DNA of 64,000 nt from Daucus carota subsp. sativus (GCF_001625215.2 NC_030384.2:40954390-41018389), one strand, 5' to 3'; counted from the stretch's first letter, positions 1-12,774 are shown. Notes: generated from the sequence alone by a model not told the origin. Numbers and translations: made by a program.

Positions 1-142
1 ATGTGAGATGATTTACATTCGCTTTTCGCTTAAGTAGTTCAATATTGGTTCTCTTGAATAATTGTAGGGAATTATTTAATTTGATTTAAAAGATTTCATA
101 TTACCGTAGTTAAATGAAAGATATTTTTCTGTAATATTTCAG

Positions 143-2010
143 CATGGAAAGGATTCTTGAACGATACGATAGATATTCAACAACAGATGGGCAACTTGTT
201 GCTACTGATTCTATATCACAGGTGACATTATCAACATTGTGTTGTCATCAAACAAGGCTAACTCAAAATTATCATGAGTCTGATTCCCAATATATTTTTG
301 TATACAGTCAAAAAGTATATTAATTTATGTAACTCATAAATAAATTAAAGAAGAATATTTCATTAATAAAAATTGCAGTAGAATGGATTCTCATTATACA
401 TACAACAAACTAAGTGAAATTAAATATTTTTTTAGGGAAGTTGGATTTTAGAGCATGCAAAGCTTAAGGCGAAAATAGAAGTTTTACAGAAAAATCAAAG
501 GTAAAACATCGCCCCTTGTATTAGGAAATGAAACTAAAAGTGACATGTAATAATATAGTGTTATCCTTTTATTTAACAGGCATTACATGGGTGAGGACCT
601 AGAGTCTTTAAGTCTTAAGGAGCTTCAAAATTTGGAAAACCAGCTCGATTCAGCTCTTAAACACCTTCGATCAAAAAAGGTAAAAACTTTATATCTAATG
701 TTTTAATATCACGCATGTGAATATCATGATCAAAATAATGAACATCACATATATCATTTTGCTAATCTTGTTTACAGAATCAAATCATGTTCGAGTCGAT
801 ATCTCAACTTCAGAAGACGGTAATGCATTCTCTTTTCTAAACTCTAGAAAATAGAGAGATGGTATATTAATTGACAAATTTATAAGAGAAGTACATTAAC
901 TTACCAACCCATTGATAGAAGAGAGTGGAGAGGGATCGAGGGAGAGAGTAGAGAGAGGAGGAGGAAGAGGGGAGAGTCTTGATTATTTTGGTACTATCTT
1001 TTGCTCTTTGTTTGGCAGGACAAGGCTTTACAGGATAAAAATCACATGATGTCAAAGAAGGTGGTATTTTTAATCACTCTTGTACTAATTATGATTGCCA
1101 ACAAAATCCCCCAATACTATAAATCATGTCAACAATTCTAATTCATACATATTGATCATTTACGATATGCATGAATTTAAATTCTACCTCAAAAAATTAT
1201 ATACAACATATATATTGTTGCATCGAAATCTATATACGCCATAATTTGCATGTCATGTTCTACTAAATAATTGAATCCTAATACACCCAAGTCAAAATTT
1301 TGGGTCTTTTATTCGGTTGTCAATGGTTGACGCGTTGAGTTGGTTTGTGTAATGTTTAGATTTTCTTTTTAAATTGCACTCCGAATAAATATTATTAATA
1401 TCAACCAACATACATCACATTCATTTGTATATTGAGGTACATTGTTTATCATATGATAACGTTTCATTACTAGTTACTATTGTCTTCTTGTACCAACTAT
1501 ATTTATAGACTTATATTGTGAATGACGAGGATCAAGTACTTTCAAGTTTAAACACTTAGATGGTTAAACCAAGATATATTCCTTTAACTATAGTAAAAAC
1601 AACACTTCTAGATTATCTCTAATAAGAACTTCAAACTCAAGAAATTTTCGAGCTCATTACTTCAACTCGTAAAATTTGAATATTTGAACACAACACTTGC
1701 GAGGGCTATTCGATTCATAATTTATGAGCGTGTGTATATGGATTAATATTTAGTTGCTTGGAATAACGATCTCATTCACATTAGATGGATAAATCGTTCT
1801 CTATCTACCTTATTCAATTTCATATCAATCTCATTTTCAATAAGCCATATTTCTGTAAACTTTACTCTCATTCTCGATTCACAATTTTATAGCGATCTAA
1901 ACACACCATTTCTAATTTCTTTATTGGTATTTTTGACTAAAATTCTATACTCGTTGATCAACAACGAAAATGGAGCTGCCCACGTACGAAGATTTAAAGT
2001 CCAAAAAATC

Positions 2011-2068
<58 letters not shown>

Positions 2069-3539
2069 CCAACATTCCAAAGAGGGACTCCTTATATGGA
2101 GTTACATAGTGCGCCATTATAAATCATCAATTTTATTATAAATTCTGTTATAAAATACATATAAAACGTGATTCTATTATAAAATAATATAAAATAAATC
2201 TAATTTAAGTAATTTAACACTTAAAATTTGATTAAAAAAAGTATATTTTTGAAACTGATTCTACAACAGAATAATTCTGGATGATTATTATTCTGTTATA
2301 GATTCATGTTGAGAAATTGCATAATTTTAGATGATCTTTGGAATAAAAAAATTGTATAACTTCGTTTTCGGTTTAATAATCAAAATTTGCAATTATATTT
2401 CATTAAAAATATAATAGAATATATATTATGTATATATTTATAATGGTGTACTACGTAACTCCATATAAGAGGGTATGCTATGGAGTGCTACCCTATATAT
2501 ATATATATATATTGGTGTATGATGGTGGTAAGTAGTCGATAGTTTTGGTAAGTTATGATGGCAAGTGTCCGTGATTATTGGTGATGGTGGCAACTCATAG
2601 AAACGCCCGGTAATGATGATAAGAAGACCATTGTTACGGTTCGGGCGAAGATGATCAATGTGAGGTTAATGGAGAGGTTGGAAGGTAGAATTCTTTTTGC
2701 GACTTCGATGGTTAGTACATCTCCAAACAAGAATTTTTGTGTGAATTTTTAAGAACTGAGTATCTTGATGAAGAATCTAGAAATGCTAGGTGGAGAGGTC
2801 AGCTGAAGTCCCAAATGATAACTCCCAGACGGACGTCATGTCCCTGTTTAAATGCTGTTGCTAGGATCTCTTACAAAAAATACCGTCAAGCACGTCCAGG
2901 GGTGATAATCAGTAGATATTTGCGGACAGATAATCAGTAGATATTTGCGGACAGATTGGCAAAGTGTTGATTATGCTCTTATTTAAGCACTACCAATTGT
3001 TGTGTTGTCGCTATGTTTTAGTTCTATGATTCTTATATAGCTTTAAATTGCCATAATAATAAAGTATTACTAATCACATATATTTATATCTGCAGATCAA
3101 GAACAAGGAAAAAGAGCTAGCTCAACCGAGTCCCCTGGAGCAACAAAACCAAGAGACTTCATCTTTTGTTTTGCAAAAAACATTGCAACCATTCAATGTC
3201 ACCGGGTCAGCAGTCTCTTCCCGAGTCCCTTCTACTTAAGCTTGACTCACTAAACACTGATGATACAAACTCACTTATCCTAAAGTTCAATGTGTACTAT
3301 TAGAAACTCATAGCGTTGAAAAACTGTTAAGCTTAAAATGTCACTCAAGCCAAAATTATTGTTTGAAAAAATTAGTATATAGCATGAGTATATACAATTT
3401 CAAATATAGAGTACTAAGCAATATTTGCATGAGATGCAGTGATGTATTCCAAGCCGTAGGCAACAGCGGAGATGTGGAAGGGACTTCTCAACAACAAAAC
3501 CAAACTAACACAATGATTCCAGCTTGGATGCTCACGTAA
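143..3539 (+). CDS. FUL: FRUITFULL/AP1-type MADS-box transcription factor, exons 2-8 (5' end outside window)
   Basis: Exons: 143-221, 436-500, 580-679, 778-819, 1019-1060, 3096-3205, 3440-3539; all joins keep frame and have GT-AG borders. Lengths 79-65-100-42-42 match the usual type II MIKC layout. The first exon reads [17 protein letters not shown] (start of the I region), the next encode the K-domain coiled coil ([19 protein letters not shown]), and the last ends in MIPAWMLT, the FUL/paleoAP1 C-terminal motif. The CFAA farnesylation end of true euAP1 proteins is absent, so a FUL-like member is favoured. The DNA-binding MADS exon lies upstream of the window. With a usual ~185 nt first exon the protein would be about 240 residues. 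Family role: nuclear regulator of floral transition, meristem identity and fruit development. Intron 6 (1061-3095) is large and carries a TA microsatellite and a MITE. Clade placement is from the motif only. Confidence 0.9.
2013..2066. repeat. (TA)n microsatellite in intron 6 of the FUL-like gene
   Basis: About 27 uninterrupted TA units. A second, shorter TA tract (2494-2512) lies on the other side of the neighbouring MITE, suggesting that the element landed inside a TA run. Confidence 0.95.
2067..2493. mobile_element. MITE with ~55 bp imperfect terminal inverted repeats, flanked by TA tracts
   Basis: The left arm (CTTATATGGAGTTAC.TAGT..CCATTATA) is matched in inverse orientation by the right arm near 2437-2493. 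The interior is AT-rich and non-coding. A related, decayed interior occurs at 18195-18530 (shared ATTGCATAATTTTA block and similar flanking order). Superfamily unclear, because the TA-rich flanks hide the target-site duplication. Confidence 0.75.
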
Positions 3540-4957
3540 GTTGATGAATAAGGGCCTTTGGCAAATAACTGGCAACTGGAAGATGCCATCTACAAAAATA
3601 TTTTTATCTGTGTAAGTACTTTGTATGCTAATTTAATGCAGGAATGGAAAAAGTTATACCTCATCCTCATCCTTTTGTTTTTGTGTAATTGGAAGGTTTT
3701 GTTAAGACGGATTTAGTTTTGTGTGCAATATACTTACTGATGGGTGCATTTTGTACATATAATTGAAGTGTAAGCTGATATGATGCAATTTCAGGTCAAT
3801 ATTTATCATATATTCTATAGTGTAGGGCTTGGATCAACAGAATAAGGTTGGATTAGGTCTTCTTAATAATGTTATAAGACTTTGCAGGTGGCTTAATAGA
3901 TCCATGAAATTAAGTGCGTGTTAGTTGTTAATTTGGCTGTGAAAGATTGCATGAAACTGGTAATACGATCCAGTGCTGTTTCAGTAAGTTAAAATTTTGA
4001 GATCATAAAGCTAAAAGTTGATCTGATATCAGGTAAGGGACTGCCAAAACTCGTAGTTTTTGTTCTAGAAAAACTGAAAGTGAAATATTAGAGAAATTTG
4101 CACTGATCACCCTTCCTACTGAAAAGGGTCTCAAAATCTCTTTGGTTTCCACTCCAAAATATAAAAGACCACCTCCCAAATTATCCTCAAAAGTTGCCGC
4201 TTCTACAAATTATCTTATCAAGAATCCACTTCCATCAGTACCAAACCTACCTGAAAATGCAGAATCCACAACTGAGGTTCCATTGCACTAGGTCAAGTAC
4301 TTGAAATTTGCACATGATCTTCTTCAAGAACCTTAACCTATAACATGATTCTTAGAATTAATACAAAATCTTTATGAGAATCTGCTGATTCCAGTGAGGT
4401 TATTACCTACTGTTGAAGAGAGTACTATTGTTATAATGTAACTGTGATACATGTCCATCTGATATGTCTTCTACGATTGCAAGAATAAGTTTGCTCAAGG
4501 ATACTTAGATCTTCTAGCACGGCACAGATTTAATATCTCAAAGGTCGGCTGCTGGAAATTGATATATGCTCCTCTCTAGGAATGATATTAATACTTTAAT
4601 ATACCATGTGCAGATGTACTGGACCACATGAAAATTAAAAACTGGAAAATAATATAAGAAATTTCCTCTTAATTCATACAAAACTGCATTTACGTGTTGC
4701 TCAAGGTGTCGAAGCCATCACAATCTTCCCAACTGTACTGTCACTTGTAAAAATTTTAATGTGTTGGTTATGGTTCATTGTTTATCATAGCTGTCTTCTT
4801 CTGCATTTGGCCTTCTCATCGTAAATGTTGGGGGCAGTGATTTGGACATTTAGCTTCAGAAAGTATTATATAAACATATTCTCTGCTTTCTGACTCTTCC
4901 AAGTTATTGCCTGTTCATATTCTCTAATTAGCCAGAAACATTTGATAACTCTCACCT
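3540..4957. other. Intergenic / possible 5' region of the next gene
   Basis: 3' flank of the FUL-like gene (to about 3850) followed by sequence without a convincing complete gene. It includes one protein-like open stretch, listed separately at 4037-4291. The part nearest 4958 may hold leader or upstream exons of the gar2-related gene. Confidence 0.5.
4037..4291 (+). other. Orphan protein-like open frame, possible upstream exon or gene fragment
   Basis: An 84-codon stretch between TAA (4034) and TAG (4289) without a clear ATG start reads like real protein: Lys/Pro-rich with segments such as EKFALITLPTEKGLKISLV and STPKYKRPPPKLSSK. A possible splice donor (GAG|GTTCC) sits just before the stop. 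It might be an upstream exon of the gene at 4958-5607 or a decayed fragment. I do not recognise it. Confidence 0.3.
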
Positions 4958-5607
4958 ATGTTCACTACTCTCACAAAACTACTTGAAAACAACAGCAGAG
5001 CATCCGCGACTGCTGTCAAATGTGATGCGGACAACATTAAAGAAACAAATGGATGTGATGCATTCAAAACTATCTTAAATTGCAGAGATGGAAGCAAAGA
5101 AAACCAATTGCCTGATACCATGATCAAAGATGAAACTGCGGGCAGTGATCCTGAAAAATCCAGTTTACGTGCTCGCACAAGTTTATTGAGCTATTTGACA
5201 ACGCCAGTCTCACGTTCTGGCAGTGTTTCTCTCCGATCAAATAGCAGCTCAGCTAGCACACAGTCTTTTGCATTCCCTGATTTAGGTTCATTGAACTACT
5301 TGAAACCAGTCTCACGTTCAGGCAGTGTTTGTCTTCGGTCAAATAGCAGCTCAGCTAGCACACAGTCTTTTGCATTTCCTGTGTAAATTTCTTTTCACCA
5401 ATTATATAGAGTACATATCAATTTTAGCCCAAAGCATCCTCTGTCTAATATTTGGCTTTTGCTATTTTGCTGGCTAGCAGAATTGTATCAGATTCATACA
5501 ACAGCCCAGCAAGAATGGTAAAGGCCGAAAAGCGGACGTGCTCGAGGATCCGCAGGCAATGCATAGCTTTTTTCAGGTGCTGCAAACTCTCAGGAGATGC
5601 CATCTAA
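4958..5607 (+). CDS. Ser-rich basic protein similar to plant '18S pre-ribosomal assembly gar2-related' family
   Basis: Two exons: 4958-5382 and 5481-5607 (donor CCTGT|GTAAAT, acceptor CTAGCAG|AATTG), giving 183 residues. The family hallmark is seen across the junction: SNSSSASTQSFAFPV joined to IVSDSYNSPARMVKAEKR, followed by a short Cys/basic tail (RRQCIAFFRCCKLSG). The function of this plant family is not established, despite the inherited gar2 name. The ATG at 4958 follows an in-frame TAA at 4946, so an upstream coding exon could only splice in downstream of it, for example at the CAGCAG acceptor near 4998. The Ser-rich motif is duplicated in tandem (see 5204-5382). Confident about the exon join and family resemblance; unsure about the true start. 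Confidence 0.65.
5204..5382 (+). repeat. 102 bp in-frame tandem duplication within the gar2-related exon
   Basis: The block beginning CCAGTCTCACGTTC at 5204 recurs at 5306, an offset of exactly 102 bp (34 codons). Both copies encode PVSRSGSV.LRSNSSSAS and TQSFAFP. The duplicate is nearly identical at DNA level, so it is recent. Confidence 0.9.
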
Positions 5608-6416
5608 GACCTTCATTTATGCTTCAAGGCTAAATCCATTCTGTTCAACAGTGGCATTGTTTTTCTAGCTACCAAGACAGAAACTACTACTAGTAGTACA
5701 AATCACAATGTCTAAGTTTATTTTATTTTTTACCGTTTGTGCATTGTAATTCCAGATGCCAGATGGTATTGTACATTTGTATTTGTATGTACACCTGATC
5801 ATAATATATGATTGTTATGTTTCGTGAGGAAGAGATTGCTTGATATTAGTACTACAATCAATTTCTGTTTAATGAAGTTTGATTTTGAATTTTAGATGAC
5901 AATAATCATGTCATTAATTTTAATTTTTCATAAAAAAAGACTACTTGATGGTATTATATTTGATTTCTGCTTGATGAAATTTGGTTTGATTATGTTAGAA
6001 AAAAATAAAACAATATAGTATGATTCGATCTTTTTCAATATAAAAAAATGATATTTTATTTATTACTACAAACACATATTAGAAAATATTCCGATTAAAT
6101 AAATATAACTAAAATTTTAAAAATATAAATTACACTATTCCCTCCTTCCAAAATTACATATCTCTTTAGTTTTATAAAAAATTAAATAGGTTGGTTTATT
6201 ATTAGATATTAATTAATTAATTATTATAAATATGCTCTTTGATGATATAAATTTTTTAATTTTTTAAATTATAATCCATATAGGGAAGAAGAAACATCCC
6301 TATCGTTTCTTTACATTTTTCACCCTCAATTTTTACCCCCAATCATCTGCATCATCATTCTCCTCTGGAATCCAGTCATAACAAATACATAGTGATACAA
6401 ATCTCCAGACGAATTC
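5608..6416. other. 3' UTR and AT-rich spacer, then promoter/leader of the BSD gene
   Basis: The first ~220 bp look like the 3' UTR of the preceding gene. 5880-6280 is plain AT-rich DNA. The C/T-rich stretch 6300-6400 is probably the 5' leader of the BSD-domain gene. No further gene seen. Confidence 0.5.
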
Positions 6417-9400
6417 ATGGAGCTATGGAAACGAGCTCGCACATTAGCCGAAGAGACCGCGAAGCGCTCGCACGATTTCACCGTGGAAGCTGCTCGCAAA
6501 TCTCAGGCATTCACGGCGGAAGCTGCTAGGCGATCGCAGGACTTCTCTATCGGATCTTCCAAACTCGCCGACATTGTTTCCGAAGCGTCTAGAAAGGCCG
6601 ATTTGATCAGAGTCGAGGCGATTAAGCGAGCTGATCAAATCAAGTCTAAGATTCCTAATGCTTCTGCTCTTTCGAAAATCGGTGTTTCGAGTCACGAGGA
6701 GGAAGAGGAGGATTTGGAGAGGTTCGGAGTTACGGAGGAGTTAACAGATTTTGTTAGGAATATCTCCGTTAGTACGTTTAAGGAGTTTCCGTTACAAGGT
6801 ACTTGCATTCTGCAATTTTGTATTTTTATGTTTTTTAATCATTGAATTATTAATATATATTTGTTTAAGTACTGGAATATTAATGCAGTTTGTATAGGAA
6901 GTTTTGTTGTAATCAAGATGAATTTTGTTTAGTATGTTGAAGGAGTTTCTGTTAAGAGATACCTGCCTTGTGCAATGTCGTATTAATTTATATATCTAAC
7001 TAATGAATAGTTGGCTTCTAAATTTAGTGGAACTGCAATGCTGTATGTTTATGATGTCAGTTCTTCGTAAATAATTATATGTGTGTTTTGATTAGTTTAT
7101 GATGTGACAATGTACTCTCTTGTAATTAACTAATTATGAACAATCATGTGTTCTAGTGTGGCTTCTTGAAACTAATTGTTCAGAAATTTAGTAGCTTATG
7201 GATGGATTACTCTACATAAGCTTTTGAAGAAGCTGTGAATTTAAAGTTGTTGAAGTGTGTGACTTGGAGTAAATTTACAGAGTATCACTTTCTAGTGGAG
7301 CCACAACTAGTGTTGTCCAACAAACTAGTAATTCATTTATTCGCAGTTTGTTTACACAAATATGAAGATATAGTTTAATATATATGAATTTACAAAGTCA
7401 ATACACACTATACTGTAGTTGATTAATTATTGAAAACAGATGTTGCTACGCATGGAGAAACTTGGTTACCTCCTCTGCCTGTTCCTTTTAGTCCACTTCA
7501 TCTATTGTTGTGTTTCTGATGATAAAGTTCGTCTTGTGTTACCCATACATATTTTTTTAATAATATTGAAAAGCAAAATTATGTCGCAGAATTATATTGA
7601 TGTTGCTCATACAAACAAAATGCAAAAAAACTCTTTTCTAGTTTGTGTTGTATGACTGTATGTACTTATTTGGAATGTTGCATTTATGTGCAGATGACAC
7701 TGAAATGTCTGATATACCCACAGTCTCAAATATTCGCCAGGATCTTACAAAATGGCAAGAAGTACATGCCAAACTTGTTCTTTCTACCGTGAAGGTAAGC
7801 AGTGGGTGACGCTCCCTCTCCCGCCCTACCTATCCTACAAATTGTTTCTTGCATAAATTTTTATTAGTGTTGGAGGCGGGGTAACTTTATTCTTGGTTCC
7901 TCATCTTCGAGTATACTCATTTTGCTACTTGTTAGTCTTGGTTAGTTTGCACTTTGCAGTTCTCGAAGCATAACCCATATTACACTGGTAATGAACTTGT
8001 GCAGCTGTTCTTGTCCGGAAATTTATACTTAATATTCTAGTCGATGTGTGATACAGAATCATACCCATTATAGGACCACCAACTCCATAAACAAACAAAT
8101 TTACGGCCAAATCTATATGTCTAATAGCATAAAGTTTGGTTAGACACATCATTACCGGGAGGGATGCCAATTATTTCCTACCATCTTTCTGATGTACCTT
8201 CCAATGGAGATAAGGTGGCAGAGAAGTCTTCCATTTGTTAATGCTTTTGTGCTGAATTCTATTCTTTAAAATAAGAGAATAATAGCTGAAGGAGCATGCT
8301 CCAGATCATCCATATGTTACCAAACGCTTTCCAACTTTGCAGACAGTCGGACAGATGTCTTTTGCTTCAACAAAAACAACAGTCTTAGTGAAGTCAAAGA
8401 ATTCACACCGTAACTCATGTCATTATCTGTATGGGTTATCCTCTGCTAGCATCTAGTCTTTTACTCTATATATGTTACTATGTTAGCATAGTTTTTCAAG
8501 GACAGGGGTAGCAAGGTTAGGCTTATTGCTGTTCTAAATGGTAATCGTTTTTTTCCCTTGATGCTAGAGGTGGCAAATTGGACCAAGAACCAAAAATCCA
8601 AACCGGTACACTCCAAACTTTACAACATGGCCCATGATACAATCACACAATAAAAATGGATGGGGACTGGTTACACAGATTACATATTCGATTCTAAAAT
8701 ATGGTATAATAATATGTGATGACCATATTTTTAAAAGAAGCCCTTGATAGATTCGGCCACCTGGTGGAATTGGATCTGGCATTGTTTAGTTGATGATTAG
8801 TATTACTATTTAGTCTGACTTAAATTTACTTTTTTATTTTCCGTAAATATTTTGAATTTTTTTGGAAGTTTAGACCTTTGTTGTGTTGATATATACATGT
8901 AGAGGATGGTGTACTCAGTTAGACTTATTACATCTTATTCAGATTCAGGTTATGTGAAAATTAATTTATTATCTCAGTACTGAATAATCATTATTTACTC
9001 TTGCAATAATTAAATTTTAATAAAATTCCTTGAAGTTTTATTGCCATGGGCAAAAATATGTGTGCTATTCTTTTCAGCATTCTTTTGGAAAATAATGAAA
9101 AATATTGCTAAAAGATATACTGACTATTTATACTTGCAAAACCTTTTAAGTAGTAGGCATTGAATTTTACGTGTTGATCTTTGCATTACTTTTTATTTTG
9201 AGTAGTCAACTTCTTTCTTAAAAAGTGAATATACCTACGGAAACTCTTATTAATATATCTTTTGGAAAGAAATGCTATCATCATTAACATAAAAAATAGT
9301 GCATTTTGTGTATATAAACATATGATGCATGAAAGAGGACATCCACCGGGGGGGCGGGGGATGAAGTTTGATTTTTTAACATATAATATAAGTCAATATA

Positions 9401-11737
9401 AATATACATAAATATTATAATTTTGTTATGTATATGATTGATCCATATGCAAAACCAAAACCATAGAAGCCATATTAAAACCAAACCCATATGTTTTTCA
9501 AATTTAGTTTTTATATGGTTTTGGCTTACAAACCGAACCAAAACCATATTATTGCATCAATAAACAAACCAATCACTTATATTGCCACACCTACTTGCTG
9601 CCATGTCGCTTCTGCAAATAATAATGATAGCAATATCTATTTATATTTTAATGTGTGTTATGATCTCTTTTACCGTGGCCTGGTGGATGTGGTGAGGCTC
9701 AATGCACATACGAGATGACAAAATGATACTCCCTCTGTCCCATTTAATTCTAAACGTTTCTTTTTCACTACTCGACACGCACTTCAATGCTCTTATAAAA
9801 TATAGATCTATAACTTATTTTTAAAATTTTCTTTTTCTGAATAAAAATATAACATTCAAACTTTTATTTAGAAAAGAAAAATCTTAAAAACAAGTTATAG
9901 AACTATACTTTACAAGAGCATTAAAGTCCATGCCGCGTTCCCGTCCCCCAATGAATATAACTCAGGGGGACGGAGGGAGTAGCTTTTAGTTAAAAAATCA
10001 TAATAAGAGCATCGAGAGTCCTAACAGATTCCCTAAATATATAATAAAATATGTAGCTTTTAGTTGTGTTTTGTGTCATATTTCCTATTATAATAACTTA
10101 GGACATCATATAGCTAAGCTGCTGGAGATGCTCTAACATTCATAATAATGCAGCCATTCAAGTCATGCTTAACGGTGCTAATCGTTCTCATTATTGTTTT
10201 GCAGGAGATCTCAAAGTTAAGGTACGAGTTATGCCCACGAGTCATGAAGGAAAGAAAGTTCTGGAGGATATACTTTATTCTTGTTAACAGTCATGTGGCT
10301 CCGTGAGTATCTCATTCTTAATGTGGATGCTATTATATATCGCCTCGAAGTTCAGTCATCTATTGCATCAACTGCTAATCATAATTTTTTTTCTATGAAG
10401 TATCAGCACCATAGATACATTGATCATGATATAGATGAAACACAAAAGGCTATTGAGGATACTGTTTTCTGGATGAATTTCGAAAGTAAAATCTGCAATG
10501 CTGCATTGAAAGGTCCTAATCCTAATAATTGATGGTGGTGTTGATTACAAATGTTTGACTTTGCTAATATACCCGGGCTTCTATTCTGCTCCCAGATAAA
10601 TTTACTATAAATTTTAAATAGGTCCATCTTTAGTATATCTTCTGTCACTTCTTCCCTTACAGCTAGAGCATGGAATTCAGTTTAAACTGGAAGGCCTGTA
10701 ACCTTTTATAATACTGTTTGCCTTTGGTTGTGATTTTCTTTTGTTCGCAAGATTATTTTTCTGAAGTACTGTTTTAAGAAAAAGGCATAAGTAATTTTCA
10801 ACCTAAGCTAAAATACCCCCCCCCCCCCGCCCCGCCCCGCCCCGCCCCCTGCGCGCGCGCGCCCCACACACGCACCAACTATGATACCAGAAAATGATAA
10901 ATAAATAAAATTCATGTGTTTGGTTAGGTATGAAAAGCGATATAATGAAGATGCAAGGAGGAGATCTGCTGAAGAAGTAAAAAATGACATGAAGAGTTCA
11001 GAAGTTGGAACACTTTCCAAATCAGAAACTGGGAAGACAGTCCAGAAAACTAAGAGTGTTTCCTCGGCAGCTGCAGAGCAGGACTTAGATGTATTTCTCT
11101 TGGGGGATCTTGGTGACAGTGATGATGCTCCAGGTATACTGTTTTGTATGATATTAATCACCAAATTGCTGTGTGGCTTACTTAAGCTGATTAATGAGAG
11201 TTTACACTTGAATATTTGTCCATTGAACCCTCAGTATCATACATCTGGTTAAATAACTCCATATGTTCATTAAAGATTCTCCTTCATGAATTTCAATATA
11301 TGTGTATCAAATCCTCGGTATCATAATTGCCAGCCGTTAAGTCATCTTATGGGCTCATCCTGTTTTCGTCAATGATGTTGTTGCAGCTTTGTTTTGTTTT
11401 TAAATTAATATCTAGGTTATGATCGGAAATATTTGATTGGGAACAAAGAACAAGACCTATTGCATATTTGTCCCAATTCACCTAATCAAGGACTGGTTTA
11501 TATTAATTCTACTGATTTTGTACAATTCTTAATAGATATATCAAGGAGGCATATCTGTTGTTTGTTCCTCTATAAGTTCTACAGTAGTTATTTTTTATCA
11601 ATGCTATCGGTTCTCTTTTATGTGTTTATAAATGATTATCTGACCTCTAATTCAAGCTTCATGAATGATCTTCTCCTTCTTTCTTAGACGGTAAAGATGA
11701 AGGATTCGATGACGATGACGACTTTGACAAGCTATAA
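6417..11737 (+). CDS. BSD domain-containing protein
   Basis: Five exons: 6417-6798, 7694-7794, 10205-10302, 10928-11133, 11688-11737; phases agree and total 279 codons (278 aa). The N-terminal third is a charged helical repeat (AARKSQAFTAEAARRSQDFS and similar, residues ~20-75), likely coiled coil. A BSD domain (~residues 135-195) follows: IRQDLTKWQEVHAKLVLSTV, then ELCPRVMKERKFWRIYFILV with the conserved Phe-Trp pair that names the fold. The tail is acidic and ends in DDDDDFDKL. BSD domains occur in TFIIH p62, synapse-associated and DOS2-like proteins; the role of the plant proteins is poorly defined. Start chosen at the first ATG after a clean leader. The 2.4 kb intron 2 and the others carry MITEs and a C-rich tract. 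Confidence 0.9.
9729..9979. mobile_element. Stowaway-like MITE (TA target duplication) in BSD gene intron 2
   Basis: Left end CTCCCTCTGTCCC and right end GGGGACGGAGGGAG are inverted repeats bordered by TA on both sides. 251 bp, non-coding. Confidence 0.9.
10007..10133. mobile_element. Small PIF/Harbinger (Tourist)-like MITE
   Basis: GAGCATCGAGAGTCC at the left and GCTGGAGATGCTC at the right are imperfect inverted repeats flanked by TAA on each side. 127 bp, in BSD intron 2 just upstream of exon 3. Confidence 0.7.
10816..10874. repeat. C-rich low-complexity tract: poly-C, (GCCCC)n, (GC)n, (CA)n
   Basis: A run of about 13 C is followed by repeated GCCCC, then alternating GC and a short CACACA. 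It lies ~55 bp upstream of the exon 4 acceptor (10926) of the BSD gene. The minus strand carries several G-runs. Confidence 0.9.
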
Positions 11738-12765
11738 TACGGTAAGAAAAAGAAATTAAATATTTTTCTTTTACATGTACACTCGGGCACTACTTCCAAT
11801 CCGTCTTCTCAACGTACTACAGACAATTCATGTTGTGCTGGGCCAGCATGTATTGTTGGTAATTGGACTTTGGCTTATATTGTTTTCACTTTTAGTAGCC
11901 CAATATCTATCTATGCTCAAATTTCCCTTGGTCCATTCCCTTAAAAGTTTTTTTGGAATGAACACTTTTAAAGAGTGCGACAGGAAATAGGTTGGTACTG
12001 GAATATATCTGTTTAAGCTTGTACTATTAGAATGTAATGGAACTTCGTGAATGGAAGTGGTGAAATAGGTTTTCGATATATAATGAAAAATTCATATATG
12101 TCTAGCCTGTAGTTATATCTAATAACCTTGTTCTGACCTGTTAAAACAGAATTCAACTTTACAAATTTTACTGGGTAAAAATTATGCCCACTTTGAGCAA
12201 CTTAATCGATACAATGACGTGGTTGCTCGTGGCTGAGGGCGATGGTAAATATGGTTTTGTAGAGGCATGGTTATAGCTTGTACATTTTGATATGTTATAA
12301 CCTGATTTGACATAAAAGTGGTAAGTCTTAAATGCTGGATAATATGATTTGATATTCAGCTTTATAATTATTATATATCTGATTAGAAAACAGGGCAAGT
12401 AAATAGCTTCAAACTAGACCCTATGATGTGAATTTTTGCAGTTTCTAAACTCAAGTTTAAAACAAATTGAAGTTAAGACTGCACTGTCATGTGTTAACGC
12501 CAATGTAAAAGGCTGATTTAGATTTATGTACCTAAAATCTTATTGATGACTGATTGAGATGAAAATTTGGTCATCAGTTAATTATGTGCAGGTAGATGCA
12601 GGTAGATGCAAATTTAGATGGAGAGTCACACAAGTGACTGCACAAGGTAAAGCCAATGTTGCACATAGAAACAAGGGAGCTATATAGTTCTCTGAGACTG
12701 GGAAAACATATTACATACCTCGAGTAATTTCCAATTTGTAATACAATGTTATCATATATTTTAGC
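11738..12765. other. 3' UTR of the BSD gene and spacer
   Basis: Transcribed-looking T-rich 3' flank to about 12100, then AT-rich sequence. A short direct repeat (GGTAGATGCA twice) sits at ~12591-12610. No gene seen. Confidence 0.5.
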
Positions 12766-12774
12766 TTATTAATT

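Noticed and set aside
7440-7655. Small frame with a signal-peptide-like start (LCLFLLVHFIYCCV)
   Set aside because: It lies in BSD intron 1 immediately upstream of exon 2, reads into unrelated sequence, and has no supporting motif.
10808-11164. Minus-strand frame with a Gly/Arg-rich tail opposite BSD exon 4
   Set aside because: Shadow of the real exon plus the C-rich tract.
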